Assembly (NCBI GenBank): GCA_021770445.1
Contig: JAETQY010000006.1
Span: 1-64,000, forward strand
Origin: Bacillota bacterium
GTDB taxonomy: Bacteria; Bacillota; Clostridia; Oscillospirales; Oscillospiraceae
Length of the DNA: 64,000 bases
Direction: 5' to 3'
A program made the position numbers and the translations under genes. Below are positions 25,744 to 34,297 of the stretch, one piece after another. The notes beneath the pieces are model-generated. The model did not search any database. It saw nothing but the letters and a program-made list of their open reading frames with translations, and had not been told where the DNA came from. Each line of letters starts with the position of its first letter. Within the stretch, counting starts at the first letter, position 1.

Positions 25744-26817
25744 TCAGTTAAACATATCTATCATCTGGATCAACCAGACGACGTCGTTCTCGTCAAAGAA
25801 GAAGTACAGGTGCGGGCCGATGCCGCTTTCGTTGGAGCAGTACCACAGGTAATCGTCGGGGTAGGCCCACTGCCAGTTTTTCTCGTCGGAGAGCAGGCCG
25901 GGGTAGGCGGCCAGCACCTCCTCCCGGGTGGACCCCACCCGGATGCCTCTGGGGGTGTACATATCGGCGCGGCCCGTCTCCAGGCGATAGACAGACCAGC
26001 TGCCCGGCTCCGCGCTGTAATACCGATGAGCGGAGACCCCTCCTTCTTCACCGCCGCCGCCTATAGACCAGTTGTCCCAGTAGTCTCCGGGCTGGTAGAT
26101 GGGCTCGCCGTCCTCGAAAGTCTCCACCTCCGCCTCAAACTCCTGGAACATGGACTCCACCCAGTTGCCCGGGCCGACGGGAGTGGTGAAGCCGTCCCGG
26201 TACAGGCAGACCTCCAGATCATCCAGCCCCCATACCGCCTGGCGGATGGCGTCTTCCGTGGACATGTCCTCCGTGTAGTATTGAGCGAGGGCCAGAACCT
26301 CAGCCGGAGAGCCGTCCTCGTCCATGCGGAAAACAAGATGGAAGGGGGAATACTGCTGCCATTCCAGCTCACCCATGCGCTGGCCGTATTCACTGCGCAG
26401 GACCTGATACAGCCCCAAACGTGTTCCGTCCAGGTCGGTTTCCCCAAGGAGGACAGCAGAATCCAGACGGATATCCCGCTCCTGGGGCTGTTCCGGAGTG
26501 TCCAGGTATGCGGGGGTGCCGTATTCCGTCCGGAGGTAGTCCAGAAGCAGCTCATTGAGCCGCTCGTCCCGGTCCGCGTCGGAGCGGTCTCCCTGGGAGG
26601 AGCCGGCCGGTTCGGAAATGTCCGCCGGTTCCGGTTCGGCCATCTGGCAGGATACGATATTGCCGCAGAAGATACACAAGGCAGCCACCAGGATCATCAG
26701 CGGGATGGGCGGGCGCTTCTTGGGCCCGGAGAAGATGTTGCGGATGCGTATTTCCGTCTCCCTGGCCGACCGGGACAGGTGGGTGGAGAGGGGCGTGCGG
26801 GGAACAGATTTATTCAT
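25744..26817 (-). CDS. Paralogue 2: membrane-anchored protein with divergent ectodomain
   Basis: 357 aa. Shared N-terminus (SVPRTPLSTHLSRSARETEI), anchor and NIVSCQM. The C-terminal third holds a repeat-type segment seen in many clostridial lipoproteins (TPRGIRVGSTREEVLAAYPG). I start it at the ATG at 26817, behind GGAGGAC, 2 nt after the previous stop; a few upstream codons are also in frame. Confidence 0.8.
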   Translation of the reverse strand: MNKSVPRTPLSTHLSRSARETEIRIRNIFSGPKKRPPIPLMILVAALCIFCGNIVSCQMAEPEPADISEPAGSSQGDRSDADRDERLNELLLDYLRTEYGTPAYLDTPEQPQERDIRLDSAVLLGETDLDGTRLGLYQVLRSEYGQRMGELEWQQYSPFHLVFRMDEDGSPAEVLALAQYYTEDMSTEDAIRQAVWGLDDLEVCLYRDGFTTPVGPGNWVESMFQEFEAEVETFEDGEPIYQPGDYWDNWSIGGGGEEGGVSAHRYYSAEPGSWSVYRLETGRADMYTPRGIRVGSTREEVLAAYPGLLSDEKNWQWAYPDDYLWYCSNESGIGPHLYFFFDENDVVWLIQMIDMFN

Positions 26818-26819
26818 GG

Positions 26820-28127
26820 TTAAAAGTCCTCCTTGCATGCGTCTTGCGCCGCGGCCAAGGTATCCCAGCTGCCTTCCAGGATAAGCCAGCCCCGGTTGTT
26901 GAAGCCGTATACGTTATAAACGAGGGTGTCGAAGTCCTCGGCGTAGCAGGTCTCAATGAGCTTCTGCCCCTGAGGGACGGTCTCAAGCTCCCCGGCCAGG
27001 GAGAAGCCGTATTCAAACTGCTCCTTCCCCTGGTTCCAGCGGAACCAGCGGCAGCCCTGGTTTTTGGTGCTGTCACAGAGGACGGCGAAGTCCTCCGCGC
27101 CGTCGAAGTTGACGTCCTGAATTTGGACTTGGGTTTTGAAGGTCGTATGCCCATCGGCGGAAAAGTATGGGTCCGGGAAGCGGTCGTCCGCCGGGATATC
27201 CTCCGGGGTGATGGTCTGGAGCAGCTTATTCGGGTTGAACATCATATCCCCGTCGAATACCTGAATCTGGTCGTAGATCAGGTGGGGACCGAACTGCTCA
27301 TCGGTGACACGGCCCCGCAGCGCCAGGGTCAGCACCCGCCCGCCGGTGACGGTTATCGTCTCAGCGTCGGTAAAGTAGCCGTCCCCCACAAGGTCCCAGC
27401 CGGTCCCGTTCCAGCTCAGGGTGTAATACTCCGGGTTGTGCCACTTGTCCACCAGGACAGGGATACGGACATCGCAGAGGGGGGAGCCCTCCCGGGCTTC
27501 GTGGTATGTGCCCGTGATGGAGTTGTCCTCGCTACGGTAGCACTCGGTCAGCTCGCCGCCGTCCAGCTCTAGAATGTAAACATTGGTGGCGCCGTAGGTG
27601 CTGCCGAACACATCCAGCTCCAGGGTCATGGCGTCCCGGTCCGGGCTGGTGATATTTCCGGCGGAGAAGGAGTCGATACTCAGATAGTATTCCTCCTCCG
27701 TCCATTGACGCTCCACCGTTTCGCCCCGGCCCAGGACTGCGGTGACGGTGATCGTACTGCCGTTTCCATCCTGGGGATCGTAGCGGACGACAGCCGTGGC
27801 GGTATCCATCAGACCGTCCCCGTCCAGATCGACGATATTTTCCAGCGTTTCCGAGTATTCCCGGACTTCCGCCTCCGGCTTCTGCTCCGGGGGGGCGGGG
27901 AGGTCCTCCTGGGAGGAGCTGGCCGGCTCGGAGACGTCCGCCGGTTCGGCCATCTGGCAGGATACGATATTGCCGCAGAAGATACAGATGGAGAACATCA
28001 AAATCAAAAAGGGCAGAGGCGGGCGCTTCTTGGGCCCGGAGAAGATATTACGGATGCGTATTTCCGTCTCCCTGGCCGACCGGGACAGGTGAGTGGAGAG
28101 GGGCGTGCGTGGCATTTTATTCTTCAT
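26820..28127 (-). CDS. Paralogue 1: membrane-anchored protein, coupled to the M56 peptidase
   Basis: 435 aa. Shared N-terminus (MPRTPLSTHLSRSARETEIR), anchor and NIVSCQM, then an ectodomain with two calcium-loop/FG-GAP-like motifs (NIVDLDGDGLMDTATAVV and VQIQDVNFDGAEDFAVL). Its ATG overlaps the 3' end of the M56 gene by 11 nt, so translation is coupled. The N-terminus resembles the juxtamembrane and transmembrane segment that normally follows the M56 domain inside clostridial BlaR1-like proteins, suggesting gene fission (inference). Confidence 0.8.
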   Translation of the reverse strand: MKNKMPRTPLSTHLSRSARETEIRIRNIFSGPKKRPPLPFLILMFSICIFCGNIVSCQMAEPADVSEPASSSQEDLPAPPEQKPEAEVREYSETLENIVDLDGDGLMDTATAVVRYDPQDGNGSTITVTAVLGRGETVERQWTEEEYYLSIDSFSAGNITSPDRDAMTLELDVFGSTYGATNVYILELDGGELTECYRSEDNSITGTYHEAREGSPLCDVRIPVLVDKWHNPEYYTLSWNGTGWDLVGDGYFTDAETITVTGGRVLTLALRGRVTDEQFGPHLIYDQIQVFDGDMMFNPNKLLQTITPEDIPADDRFPDPYFSADGHTTFKTQVQIQDVNFDGAEDFAVLCDSTKNQGCRWFRWNQGKEQFEYGFSLAGELETVPQGQKLIETCYAEDFDTLVYNVYGFNNRGWLILEGSWDTLAAAQDACKEDF

Positions 28128-29046
28128 CCTGATTTCCTTCCTTTTCTCTGTTCTGCAATCTGGCCACGGCGGCCAGGATGGTCTGTCCGTAACCGGAGTA
28201 GTCCGACCGGGACAGCCGGCTCAGGGCGGCCTCGTCGCAGGCCAGCTCGGTGTCCCGCTCCACCAGGCGGAGCATATACCACGCCAGCGGGTTAAACCAG
28301 TACAGGGCGTTGACCCACATGGCCAGCAGCTTCAGCCAGATATCCCTGCGCCGGTAGTGGGTGAGCTCGTGGAGCAAGGAGAAGCCCAGCTCCTCCCCAG
28401 AGATATTCCCCTGGGGCAGGAGGATGGCGGGGCGGAAAATCCCGGCCAGCATGGGTACCTTCAGGCCCTGGCACACCAACAGCCGGGGCCGCCGGTCCAG
28501 ACCCAGCTGGTCTCCCAGGCGGTTGAAGGCGGCTATAGCGTCCCTGTCGGTGACAGGGGCGGACCAGCGACGCAGGTAGGACAGGAACCGGAAATGGGCG
28601 ATCCCATTCCAGACCAGCACCGCGCAGGCCCCCAGCAGCCACAGGCCCAGGACGAGCCGCACCGGGTCGAACTCCCGCTGGGTTGTCTGGGGGGTGGGAG
28701 TGCTTCCCGAGGGGGCGGGTTGGTTGGGCGTTCCCTGGGCCTCTCCCTGAGAAGCGGAGGTGTTTCCGGTCCCGGGCCCATTGGGGATGTTGGGAGTATT
28801 GGGGACAGTGGAGGGGCGGGTGACGGCGGGGGGATTGGGGACGTCCACCCGGATGGGGGCGCCGGTCTGGCCGTGGGGCAGCAGGGGGAGGGGAATGGCC
28901 AGCCGCAGGCACAGCAGCAGCCAGCCCCAGCACCGCCATTTGGCCCCGTACCGCCCCCGGGTGGAGCGGCCGGCGAAGGCCAGCAGCAGAATGGCGGCGG
29001 AGCCGCCCAGGGTCAGCGTCCCCAGGGTGAGCAAGATCAAATTCAT
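28117..29046 (-). CDS. BlaR1-like M56 metallopeptidase lacking a sensor domain
   Basis: 309 aa. Two N-terminal membrane helices (about 1-22 and 37-58), a Pro/Thr/Gly-rich linker (about 75-115), a third helix (about 127-147) and the M56 zinc site HELTHYRRRD (about residue 225) with the downstream ERDTELACDEAAL segment. In BlaR1/MecR1, ligand binding to a C-terminal extracellular sensor triggers this protease to inactivate BlaI. Here the protein stops soon after the peptidase domain. The ATG overlaps the BlaI stop (ATGA). Confidence 0.9.
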   Translation of the reverse strand: MNLILLTLGTLTLGGSAAILLLAFAGRSTRGRYGAKWRCWGWLLLCLRLAIPLPLLPHGQTGAPIRVDVPNPPAVTRPSTVPNTPNIPNGPGTGNTSASQGEAQGTPNQPAPSGSTPTPQTTQREFDPVRLVLGLWLLGACAVLVWNGIAHFRFLSYLRRWSAPVTDRDAIAAFNRLGDQLGLDRRPRLLVCQGLKVPMLAGIFRPAILLPQGNISGEELGFSLLHELTHYRRRDIWLKLLAMWVNALYWFNPLAWYMLRLVERDTELACDEAALSRLSRSDYSGYGQTILAAVARLQNREKEGNQDEE

Positions 29047-29414
29047 CGGCCCTGCCCTCCGTTCAGCTGGTCCAGAAGGGCGCGCAGCTCCTCCAGCTCG
29101 TCCCGGCCCATCCCGTCCCGGGCCAGGGCGGCCACAAAGTTCCGGGGGGAGCCGTAGAGCCGCTCCAGCACCGCCCGGCTGTCGAAGGCCTGATACTCCT
29201 CGCAGTCCACCAGGGGGGTGTACAGGTTGCTCTTGCCCTCCCGGCGGACGGCCACAAAGCCCTTGTCCGCCAGGCGGGCCAGGTAGGTGTTGATGGTATT
29301 GGCGGCCCAGCCGAAGGGGGCGAGTCGCTCCTCTAAAAGAGCCCGGGGGGTGTCTGGACCGGTGGCCCACAGGGCTTTCATCACTTCAAGCTCGGTGTCG
29401 GGTAGGCGTTTCAT
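29043..29414 (-). CDS. BlaI/MecI-family repressor
   Basis: A 123-aa winged-helix repressor of the penicillinase-repressor family (LPDTELEVMKALWATGPDTP..., NTINTYLARLADKGFVAVRR, then the dimerisation helices). It is first in the operon with the M56 protease and five paralogues. It would bind TACA-n2-TGTA sites upstream and be released when the protease acts. There is no beta-lactamase in the operon, so the regulated response is probably different. Confidence 0.92.
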   Translation of the reverse strand: MKRLPDTELEVMKALWATGPDTPRALLEERLAPFGWAANTINTYLARLADKGFVAVRREGKSNLYTPLVDCEEYQAFDSRAVLERLYGSPRNFVAALARDGMGRDELEELRALLDQLNGGQGR

Positions 29415-29434
29415 AAGATCACATCCACTTCAAT

Positions 29435-29477
29435 TGTAGTTGATAATCATACTACACTTGTAGTCGATAGAGGTCAA
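29435..29477 (-). promoter_or_regulatory. BlaI operators and promoter of the operon
   Basis: A perfect dyad ACTACA-CT-TGTAGT (29451-29464) contains the BlaI-type TACA-n2-TGTA core; a second TGTAGT-n10-ACTACA dyad spans 29435-29456. Minus strand TTGACC (29477-29472) and TAGTAT or TATGAT -10 sequences overlap these sites, so binding would block transcription and autoregulate. Confidence 0.75.
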
Positions 29478-29544
29478 GTTACATTACAGTTACAAAAATC
29501 ACAATTTTCCGACCTATCTTAAAAAATACTTCACGGAATTTTCA

Positions 29545-29697
29545 TAGACATTTTCACCGGGACATGGTAAAATAACAGGAAGTATAAGGAAAAGTATACC
29601 TGCCCCTGTTTGAGCGACTGTCCAAAGGGGAAACATCACCCTGACGGACAAAACAGGGCGCGGGGGAAAGAGCGCCCACAGGCGCGTGGAGGTTTGA
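29545..29697 (+). promoter_or_regulatory. Promoter and structured leader of the tagA-type gene
   Basis: TAGACA (29545-29550), 17-nt spacer, TAAAAT (29568-29573). The 120-nt leader can fold: CCCTGTTT with AAACAGGG, TGTCC with GGACA, GGGG with CCC inside, and a GGGCGC/GCGCCC hairpin. I do not recognise a riboswitch class. Confidence 0.45.
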
Positions 29698-30417
29698 TTG
29701 AAAAAAGAGGTATTAGGCGTCTACTTTGACGACCTCACCCGGGAGGAGGCCGCCCAGGCGGGGGCCGCCCTTCTGGCGGAGGACAAGTTCCACTATGTGG
29801 TCACACCCAATCCGGAGTTCATTCTGGCGGCGGAGAAGGACCAGGAGTTCCTCCAGGTGCTCAACGGGGCCGACCTGGTGCTGGCCGACGGCATCGGGGT
29901 GGTCTACTCGGCGAAGATACAGGGCACACCGCTGAAGGAGCGGGTCCCCGGCATTGAGTTTGCCGCCGACATGCTCACCTGCCTCGACGAGCGGGGTGGG
30001 CGGCTCTATCTGCTGGGAGCCAAGCCCGGCGTGGCCGAGGAGGCCGGCCGCCGCATCCTGGAGCGGCACCCCAATATCACCCTGTGCGGCACCCAGGACG
30101 GGTATTTCAAGGACGAGGAGGCGGCGCTGCTCAAGGTGGCCGCCGCCCGGCCCGATCTGCTCTTTGTCTGCCTGGGGGCTCCCAAGCAGGAGAAGTGGAT
30201 GGCCAGGTGGGGCAAGCACACCGGCGCCCGGCTGGCCATCGGCCTGGGGGGAGCGCTGGACGTCTTTGCCGGCAAGGTGGAGCGGGCCCCCGAGTCCTGG
30301 CAGAAGCTGGGCCTGGAGTGGGCCTACCGGCTGAAAAAAGAGCCCCAGCGGGCGGGCCGTATGGCCAAGCTCCCCCTGGTGCTGGTGAAGGCCGCGGGAA
30401 AGCGGCTGAAAAAATAA
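29698..30417 (+). CDS. tagA: WecG/TagA/CpsF-family glycosyltransferase
   Basis: 239 aa, starting at a TTG behind GGAGG. It matches the GT26 family that transfers ManNAc (or related sugars) from UDP to an undecaprenyl-PP-GlcNAc acceptor: TPNPEFIL near the N-terminus, DLVLADGIGVV (the catalytic Asp-containing segment), and the signature GAPKQEKWM. Membrane-associated role in wall teichoic acid or other cell-surface polymer. It heads a cluster with the DJ-1 and cyclo-ligase genes. Confidence 0.9.
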   Translation: MKKEVLGVYFDDLTREEAAQAGAALLAEDKFHYVVTPNPEFILAAEKDQEFLQVLNGADLVLADGIGVVYSAKIQGTPLKERVPGIEFAADMLTCLDERGGRLYLLGAKPGVAEEAGRRILERHPNITLCGTQDGYFKDEEAALLKVAAARPDLLFVCLGAPKQEKWMARWGKHTGARLAIGLGGALDVFAGKVERAPESWQKLGLEWAYRLKKEPQRAGRMAKLPLVLVKAAGKRLKK

Positions 30418-30430
30418 GGAGGAAACGAGT

Positions 30431-30970
30431 ATGGTATACATTCTGTTAGCCCCCGGCTTTGAGGAGGCGGAGGCCCTGGTCCCTGTGGACCTGCTCCGCC
30501 GGGCCAATATTGAGACGGCGACCGTATCCATCACCGGGGAGCCCGTCCCCGGCAGCCACAACGTCACCGTGACGGCGGACGTTACCTTGGAGGACGTGGA
30601 CCTGTCCAAGGCGGACATGGTGGTCCTGCCCGGGGGCGGACCGGGCTACAAGAACCTGGGGGCCGACCCCCGGGTGGAGCGGCTGGTCAAGGAGGCCGCC
30701 GAAAAGGGCCTGTGGGTGGCCGCCATCTGCGCCGCTCCCACCCTGCTAGGCAAGTGGGGCCTGCTCACCGGGAAGGACGCCGTCTGCTACCCCGGCATGG
30801 AGGAGGGGCTCACCGGCGCCAAGGCCCAAATGGACCGGGGCTTTGTGGTGGACGGCAAGATCATCACCGGCCGGGCCGCCGGCTCCGCCTTCGACTTCGG
30901 GCTGGCCCTGGTGGAGGCCCTGGCCGGCAAGGCGGAGGCCGACAAGGTGCGCAATGGCATCTACTATTGA
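30431..30970 (+). CDS. DJ-1/PfpI-family protein (YajL-like)
   Basis: 179 aa with a class I glutamine-amidotransferase-like fold. The nucleophile elbow AAICAAPTLL carries the reactive Cys (about residue 98) and GFEEAEAL carries the conserved Glu near residue 12. DJ-1 family members have been linked to stress protection, glyoxal metabolism and thiazole chemistry; the precise role cannot be told. Its 3' end overlaps the next gene by 17 nt. Confidence 0.9.
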   Translation: MVYILLAPGFEEAEALVPVDLLRRANIETATVSITGEPVPGSHNVTVTADVTLEDVDLSKADMVVLPGGGPGYKNLGADPRVERLVKEAAEKGLWVAAICAAPTLLGKWGLLTGKDAVCYPGMEEGLTGAKAQMDRGFVVDGKIITGRAAGSAFDFGLALVEALAGKAEADKVRNGIYY

Positions 30971-31529
30971 CCTGGAGAAGAAGGAGCTGCGCCGCCGGGT
31001 ACGGGAGGAGCTGTCCGCCCTGAGCCGGTCGGAGCTTGTCCGCAGTGACGACGCCCTCTTTGCCCGGTTTCTGGCCCTGCCCCAGGTGGAGGCGGCCAAA
31101 ACCATCTTTGCCTTCTGGGGCATCCCCGGCAAGGAGCCGGACACCTCCCGGCTGATCGGAGAGCTGGTCAGAAGGGGCAAGACGGTGGGCCTGCCCCGGA
31201 TGCTGCCTGAGCACCGGATGGAGGTGCGCCGCTTTGAGGCGGACAGGCCGCTGGTAAAGGTGTCCTTTGGCATCTCCGAGCCGGGGGAGGACTGCCCCCT
31301 GCTGGACCGGGAGAACATCGACCTGGTGCTTGTGCCCGCTGTGTGCTATGACCGGCGGGGCTATCGCCTGGGCTTCGGCGGCGGGTACTATGACCGCTGG
31401 CTGGAGGGCTTCTCCGGTGTGACGGTTGGCCTGTGCCGGGAGGCGGTCCTCCGGGAGACGGTGCCCACCGAGGCCCACGATGCCAAAGTGGATCTTTTGC
31501 TCACGGAGAGGGAGAGCCTGTCCCTGTGA
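30954..31529 (+). CDS. 5-formyltetrahydrofolate cyclo-ligase
   Basis: 191 aa. It converts 5-formyl-THF plus ATP to 5,10-methenyl-THF. Family features: KKELRRRVREEL at the N-terminus, IFAFWGIPGKEPDT, a Gly-rich LGFGGGYYDRWL substrate loop and the VPTEAHDAKVDLLL C-terminal motif. The start ATG at 30954 lies inside the DJ-1 gene and has no obvious separate ribosome site, so it is translationally coupled. Confidence 0.92.
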   Translation: MASTIDLEKKELRRRVREELSALSRSELVRSDDALFARFLALPQVEAAKTIFAFWGIPGKEPDTSRLIGELVRRGKTVGLPRMLPEHRMEVRRFEADRPLVKVSFGISEPGEDCPLLDRENIDLVLVPAVCYDRRGYRLGFGGGYYDRWLEGFSGVTVGLCREAVLRETVPTEAHDAKVDLLLTERESLSL

Positions 31530-31581
31530 GAAGCGGGAAAGAAGCGGGAGATTCCTCCCCCGCCCCTGACCCTGTGTAGCC

Positions 31582-31758
31582 TCAGCAGCCGCAGTCGTTG
31601 TCGCAGCCGCAGCCGCAGTCGTTGTTGTTACAGCCGCAGTTGTTGTTACAGCCGCAGTTGTTTCCACAGCCGCAGCCGTTGCCGCCCCAGCCAAACAGAA
31701 TGATGATCAGAATGATGATCCACAGCGCGCTGTTGCCGCCCCAACCGTTGTTCCACAT
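31582..31758 (-). CDS. Small Cys-Gly/Asn repeat membrane peptide (58 aa)
   Basis: Not on the usual list of ORFs because of its size. ATG at 31758 behind AGAGGTGAAG. An N-terminal MWNNGWGGNSA is followed by one hydrophobic segment (LWIIILIIILFGW) and a tail of CGCGNN-type repeats (GNGCGCGNNCGCNNNCGCNN onward) with 11 Cys. It resembles small YjcZ-type sporulation peptides with a single membrane segment. The paired Cys could bind metal or cross-link in the spore coat (inference). It converges on the cyclo-ligase gene. Confidence 0.7.
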   Translation of the reverse strand: MWNNGWGGNSALWIIILIIILFGWGGNGCGCGNNCGCNNNCGCNNNDCGCGCDNDCGC

Positions 31759-31869
31759 GATACTTCACCTCTCTTAAAATCGCGCCGGGACGCTGTCCCC
31801 GCGTTCTGTACCATTCTATGGCACCCTCTTGTCCCTGGTGACAGGAAAAATTTGTTAGGAGCTGACCCT

Positions 31870-33030
31870 ATGCCTCAGGATTATTACGAGCCCAGAGAAC
31901 GCCGGTCCTCCCACGGTGAGCGGGAGGCCCGTCCCCCTCGCCGGGAGGGACAGGAGCCCCCCCGGCGCTCCAGAAAAAAGAAACGGCGCTCCGCCGGACG
32001 TACCGCCGCCCTGGTCCTGCTGTACGTGACCGTGGTGATCGGCCTGTCCGTGCTGCTGGCCTGCGTGGGCTGGATCGCCGCGGGGGATGTGCTGGCGCTG
32101 AACAAGGATTATAAGGAGATTACCTTCACCATCACGCCGGAGGAGAAGTTTGACGATATAGCGGACCGGTTGAAGGACGAGGGGATGATTGAATACAAGT
32201 CTCTCTTCAATCTTTTCGCCTCCGTGACCCACAAGAAGGACAAGCTGTCCCCGGGCACCTATACCCTGAACACCGACATGGACTACCGGGCTCTGTTGGC
32301 CGGGATGCAGTCCAACTCGGCCAACCGCTCCCAGGTGAAGATCGCCATACCAGAGGGCTATAATATCGACCAGATATTCACGCTGCTCTCGGAGAAGGGG
32401 GTGGCCACGGTGGAGGAGCTGCGGGAGGCGGCGGCCGACCACGACTACGCCTTCTCCTTCCTCCAGGATATCCCCCTGGGGGACTACCGCCGGCTGGAGG
32501 GCTACCTGATGCCGGACACCTACACCTTCTACACCCCCCACGACCCGGTGTTGGCCCTGAATAAACTGCTGGTCTACTTCGACAGCCAGGTGGGCGACAG
32601 CCTCCGGGCCCAGGTGGAGCAGTCGGGCTACACCCTGCGGGAGATCCTCACCATCGCCTCCCTCATCGAGCGCGAGGCCACCAGCGAGGATCGGACGGAG
32701 GTCTCCGCCGTCATCCACAACCGTCTGAAAAACCAGGACGGCGGCACCCAGGGCTTCCTCCAGATCGACGCCACCCTGTTCTATATCAACGGCGGCAAGG
32801 AGCCCACCGCCGCCGACCGGGAGATCGACTCCCCCTATAACACCTACAAGTACAAGGGCCTGCCACCCGGACCTATCGCCAATCCGGGCATGGAGTCCAT
32901 TGTGGCCGCCCTGAACCCCGCCGACAGCAATAACTACTACTACGCCCTGGGGGACGACGATGTCCACCACTTCTTCCGCACCTACGACCAGCTGCAGAAG
33001 TTTATCAACAGCCAGGAGCGGTATAAGTAA
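31870..33030 (+). CDS. mltG: Endolytic transglycosylase MltG
   Basis: 386 aa: a basic disordered N-terminus, one membrane helix (about residues 41-65), a LysM-like subdomain, then the YceG-like catalytic domain with the LIEREA active-site Glu (about residue 270) and the PYNTYKYKGLPPGPIANPG motif. MltG cleaves nascent peptidoglycan strands at the outer face of the membrane. Start: ATG at 31870 behind TTAGGAGC. It is followed by a U32 gene, the same order as yrrL-yrrN/yrrO in Bacillus. Confidence 0.94.
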   Translation: MPQDYYEPRERRSSHGEREARPPRREGQEPPRRSRKKKRRSAGRTAALVLLYVTVVIGLSVLLACVGWIAAGDVLALNKDYKEITFTITPEEKFDDIADRLKDEGMIEYKSLFNLFASVTHKKDKLSPGTYTLNTDMDYRALLAGMQSNSANRSQVKIAIPEGYNIDQIFTLLSEKGVATVEELREAAADHDYAFSFLQDIPLGDYRRLEGYLMPDTYTFYTPHDPVLALNKLLVYFDSQVGDSLRAQVEQSGYTLREILTIASLIEREATSEDRTEVSAVIHNRLKNQDGGTQGFLQIDATLFYINGGKEPTAADREIDSPYNTYKYKGLPPGPIANPGMESIVAALNPADSNNYYYALGDDDVHHFFRTYDQLQKFINSQERYK

Positions 33031-33064
33031 AAAATATCCACCGGCGCCGCCGGTGGATATTTTT
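33031..33064 (+). terminator. Terminator between mltG and the U32 gene
   Basis: A 15-bp perfect stem AAAATATCCACCGGC/GCCGGTGGATATTTT with a 3-nt loop. It may only attenuate, because the next gene starts 17 nt later. Confidence 0.7.
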
Positions 33065-33080
33065 AAGGAGAGATACAGCA

Positions 33081-34295
33081 ATGAACAAGATCGAACTGCT
33101 TTCACCGGCGGGGGACATGGAGCGGCTGGAGATGGCGGTGGCCTACGGGGCAGATGCCGTCTATCTGGCGGGGAACACCTTCGGGATGCGCTCCTTCGCC
33201 GGCAATTTTTCCCCGGAGGAGCTGAAAGAGGCTGTGGCGCTGTGCCGAGCCCACGGGGTGCGCCTCCACGTCACCTGCAACACCATGCCCCGGAACGGGG
33301 AGGTGGCCCGCCTGCCGGAGTGGCTGGAGTACCTGGAGGAGCTTCGGGTGGACGCGGTGATTCTGGCCGATGTGGGGGTGCTGGCCCTGGCCAAAAAGTA
33401 CGCCCCCCATGTCCAGCCCCACATCTCCACCCAGGCCAGCATCGTCAACTACCAGTCCGCCCGGGCCTGGCACGACCTGGGGGCCAGCCGAGTGATTCTG
33501 GCCCGGGAGCTGTCCCTGGAGGAGATCCGGGAGATTCGGGCCAAGACGCCCCCCGAGCTGGAGATCGAGGTGTTCGCCCACGGGGCCATGTGCGTCAGCT
33601 ACTCCGGGCGGTGCCTGCTGTCCAACTACATGACCGGCCGGGACTCCAACCGGGGGGCCTGTGCTCAGCCCTGCCGCTACCAGTACGCCCTGATGGAGGA
33701 GAAGCGACCCGGGGAATATTTCCCCGTCTACGAGGAGAACGGGGAGACCTACATCATGAACTCCCGGGACATGTGTATGATCGACCACGTCCACGACCTG
33801 ATGGAAGCGGGGGTGGACTCGGTCAAGCTGGAGGGGCGGGCCAAGTCGGCCTACTACGCTGCCATCGTCACCGGGGCCTACCGCCACGCCATCGACGCGG
33901 CGGCGGCCGGGGTCCTCCTGGACCCGGTGTGGCGGGACGAGGTGGAGCACATCAGCCACCGGCACTACTCCACCGGCTTCTTCTACGGCCAGCCGGGGCA
34001 GTTTACGGAGGATGCCCGGTATGTCCGGGACTGGCAGATTGTGGCCAAGGTCCAGTCCTGTGACGGGGAGGGGAATGCTGTCCTCACGCTGAACAACAAG
34101 TTTGCTGTGGGGGATGAGCTGGAGCTGGTGGGCCCCGACGTCCGGCCCCGGGCTCTCACGGTGGACGCCCTCTGGGACGGGGACGGCGCCCATCTGGAGG
34201 AGGTCCGCCACCCCCAGATGGTGTTCCGGATGAAGCTTCCGAGCTCCGTCCCGCCCCTGTCACTGCTGCGGCGGAAGGCTGACCTGTCGCCGTGA
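33081..34295 (+). CDS. trhP: U32-family protein, tRNA 5-hydroxyuridine synthesis (TrhP-like)
   Basis: 404 aa. The U32 signature is complete: EVFAHGAMCVSYSGRCLLSN, then YMTGRDSNRGACAQPCRYQY, containing the conserved Cys residues likely to hold an iron-sulfur cluster. Family members of this length (YegQ/TrhP) make 5-hydroxyuridine at tRNA position 34 from prephenate; others were annotated as collagenases. The neighbouring mltG gene supports the TrhP assignment (as in the Bacillus yrr cluster). Confidence 0.87.
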   Translation: MNKIELLSPAGDMERLEMAVAYGADAVYLAGNTFGMRSFAGNFSPEELKEAVALCRAHGVRLHVTCNTMPRNGEVARLPEWLEYLEELRVDAVILADVGVLALAKKYAPHVQPHISTQASIVNYQSARAWHDLGASRVILARELSLEEIREIRAKTPPELEIEVFAHGAMCVSYSGRCLLSNYMTGRDSNRGACAQPCRYQYALMEEKRPGEYFPVYEENGETYIMNSRDMCMIDHVHDLMEAGVDSVKLEGRAKSAYYAAIVTGAYRHAIDAAAAGVLLDPVWRDEVEHISHRHYSTGFFYGQPGQFTEDARYVRDWQIVAKVQSCDGEGNAVLTLNNKFAVGDELELVGPDVRPRALTVDALWDGDGAHLEEVRHPQMVFRMKLPSSVPPLSLLRRKADLSP

Positions 34296-34297
34296 CG

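Noticed and set aside
22550-29157. Many long plus-strand frames over the paralogue operon
   Set aside because: Antisense shadows of the minus-strand genes with no start signals and no recognisable domains.
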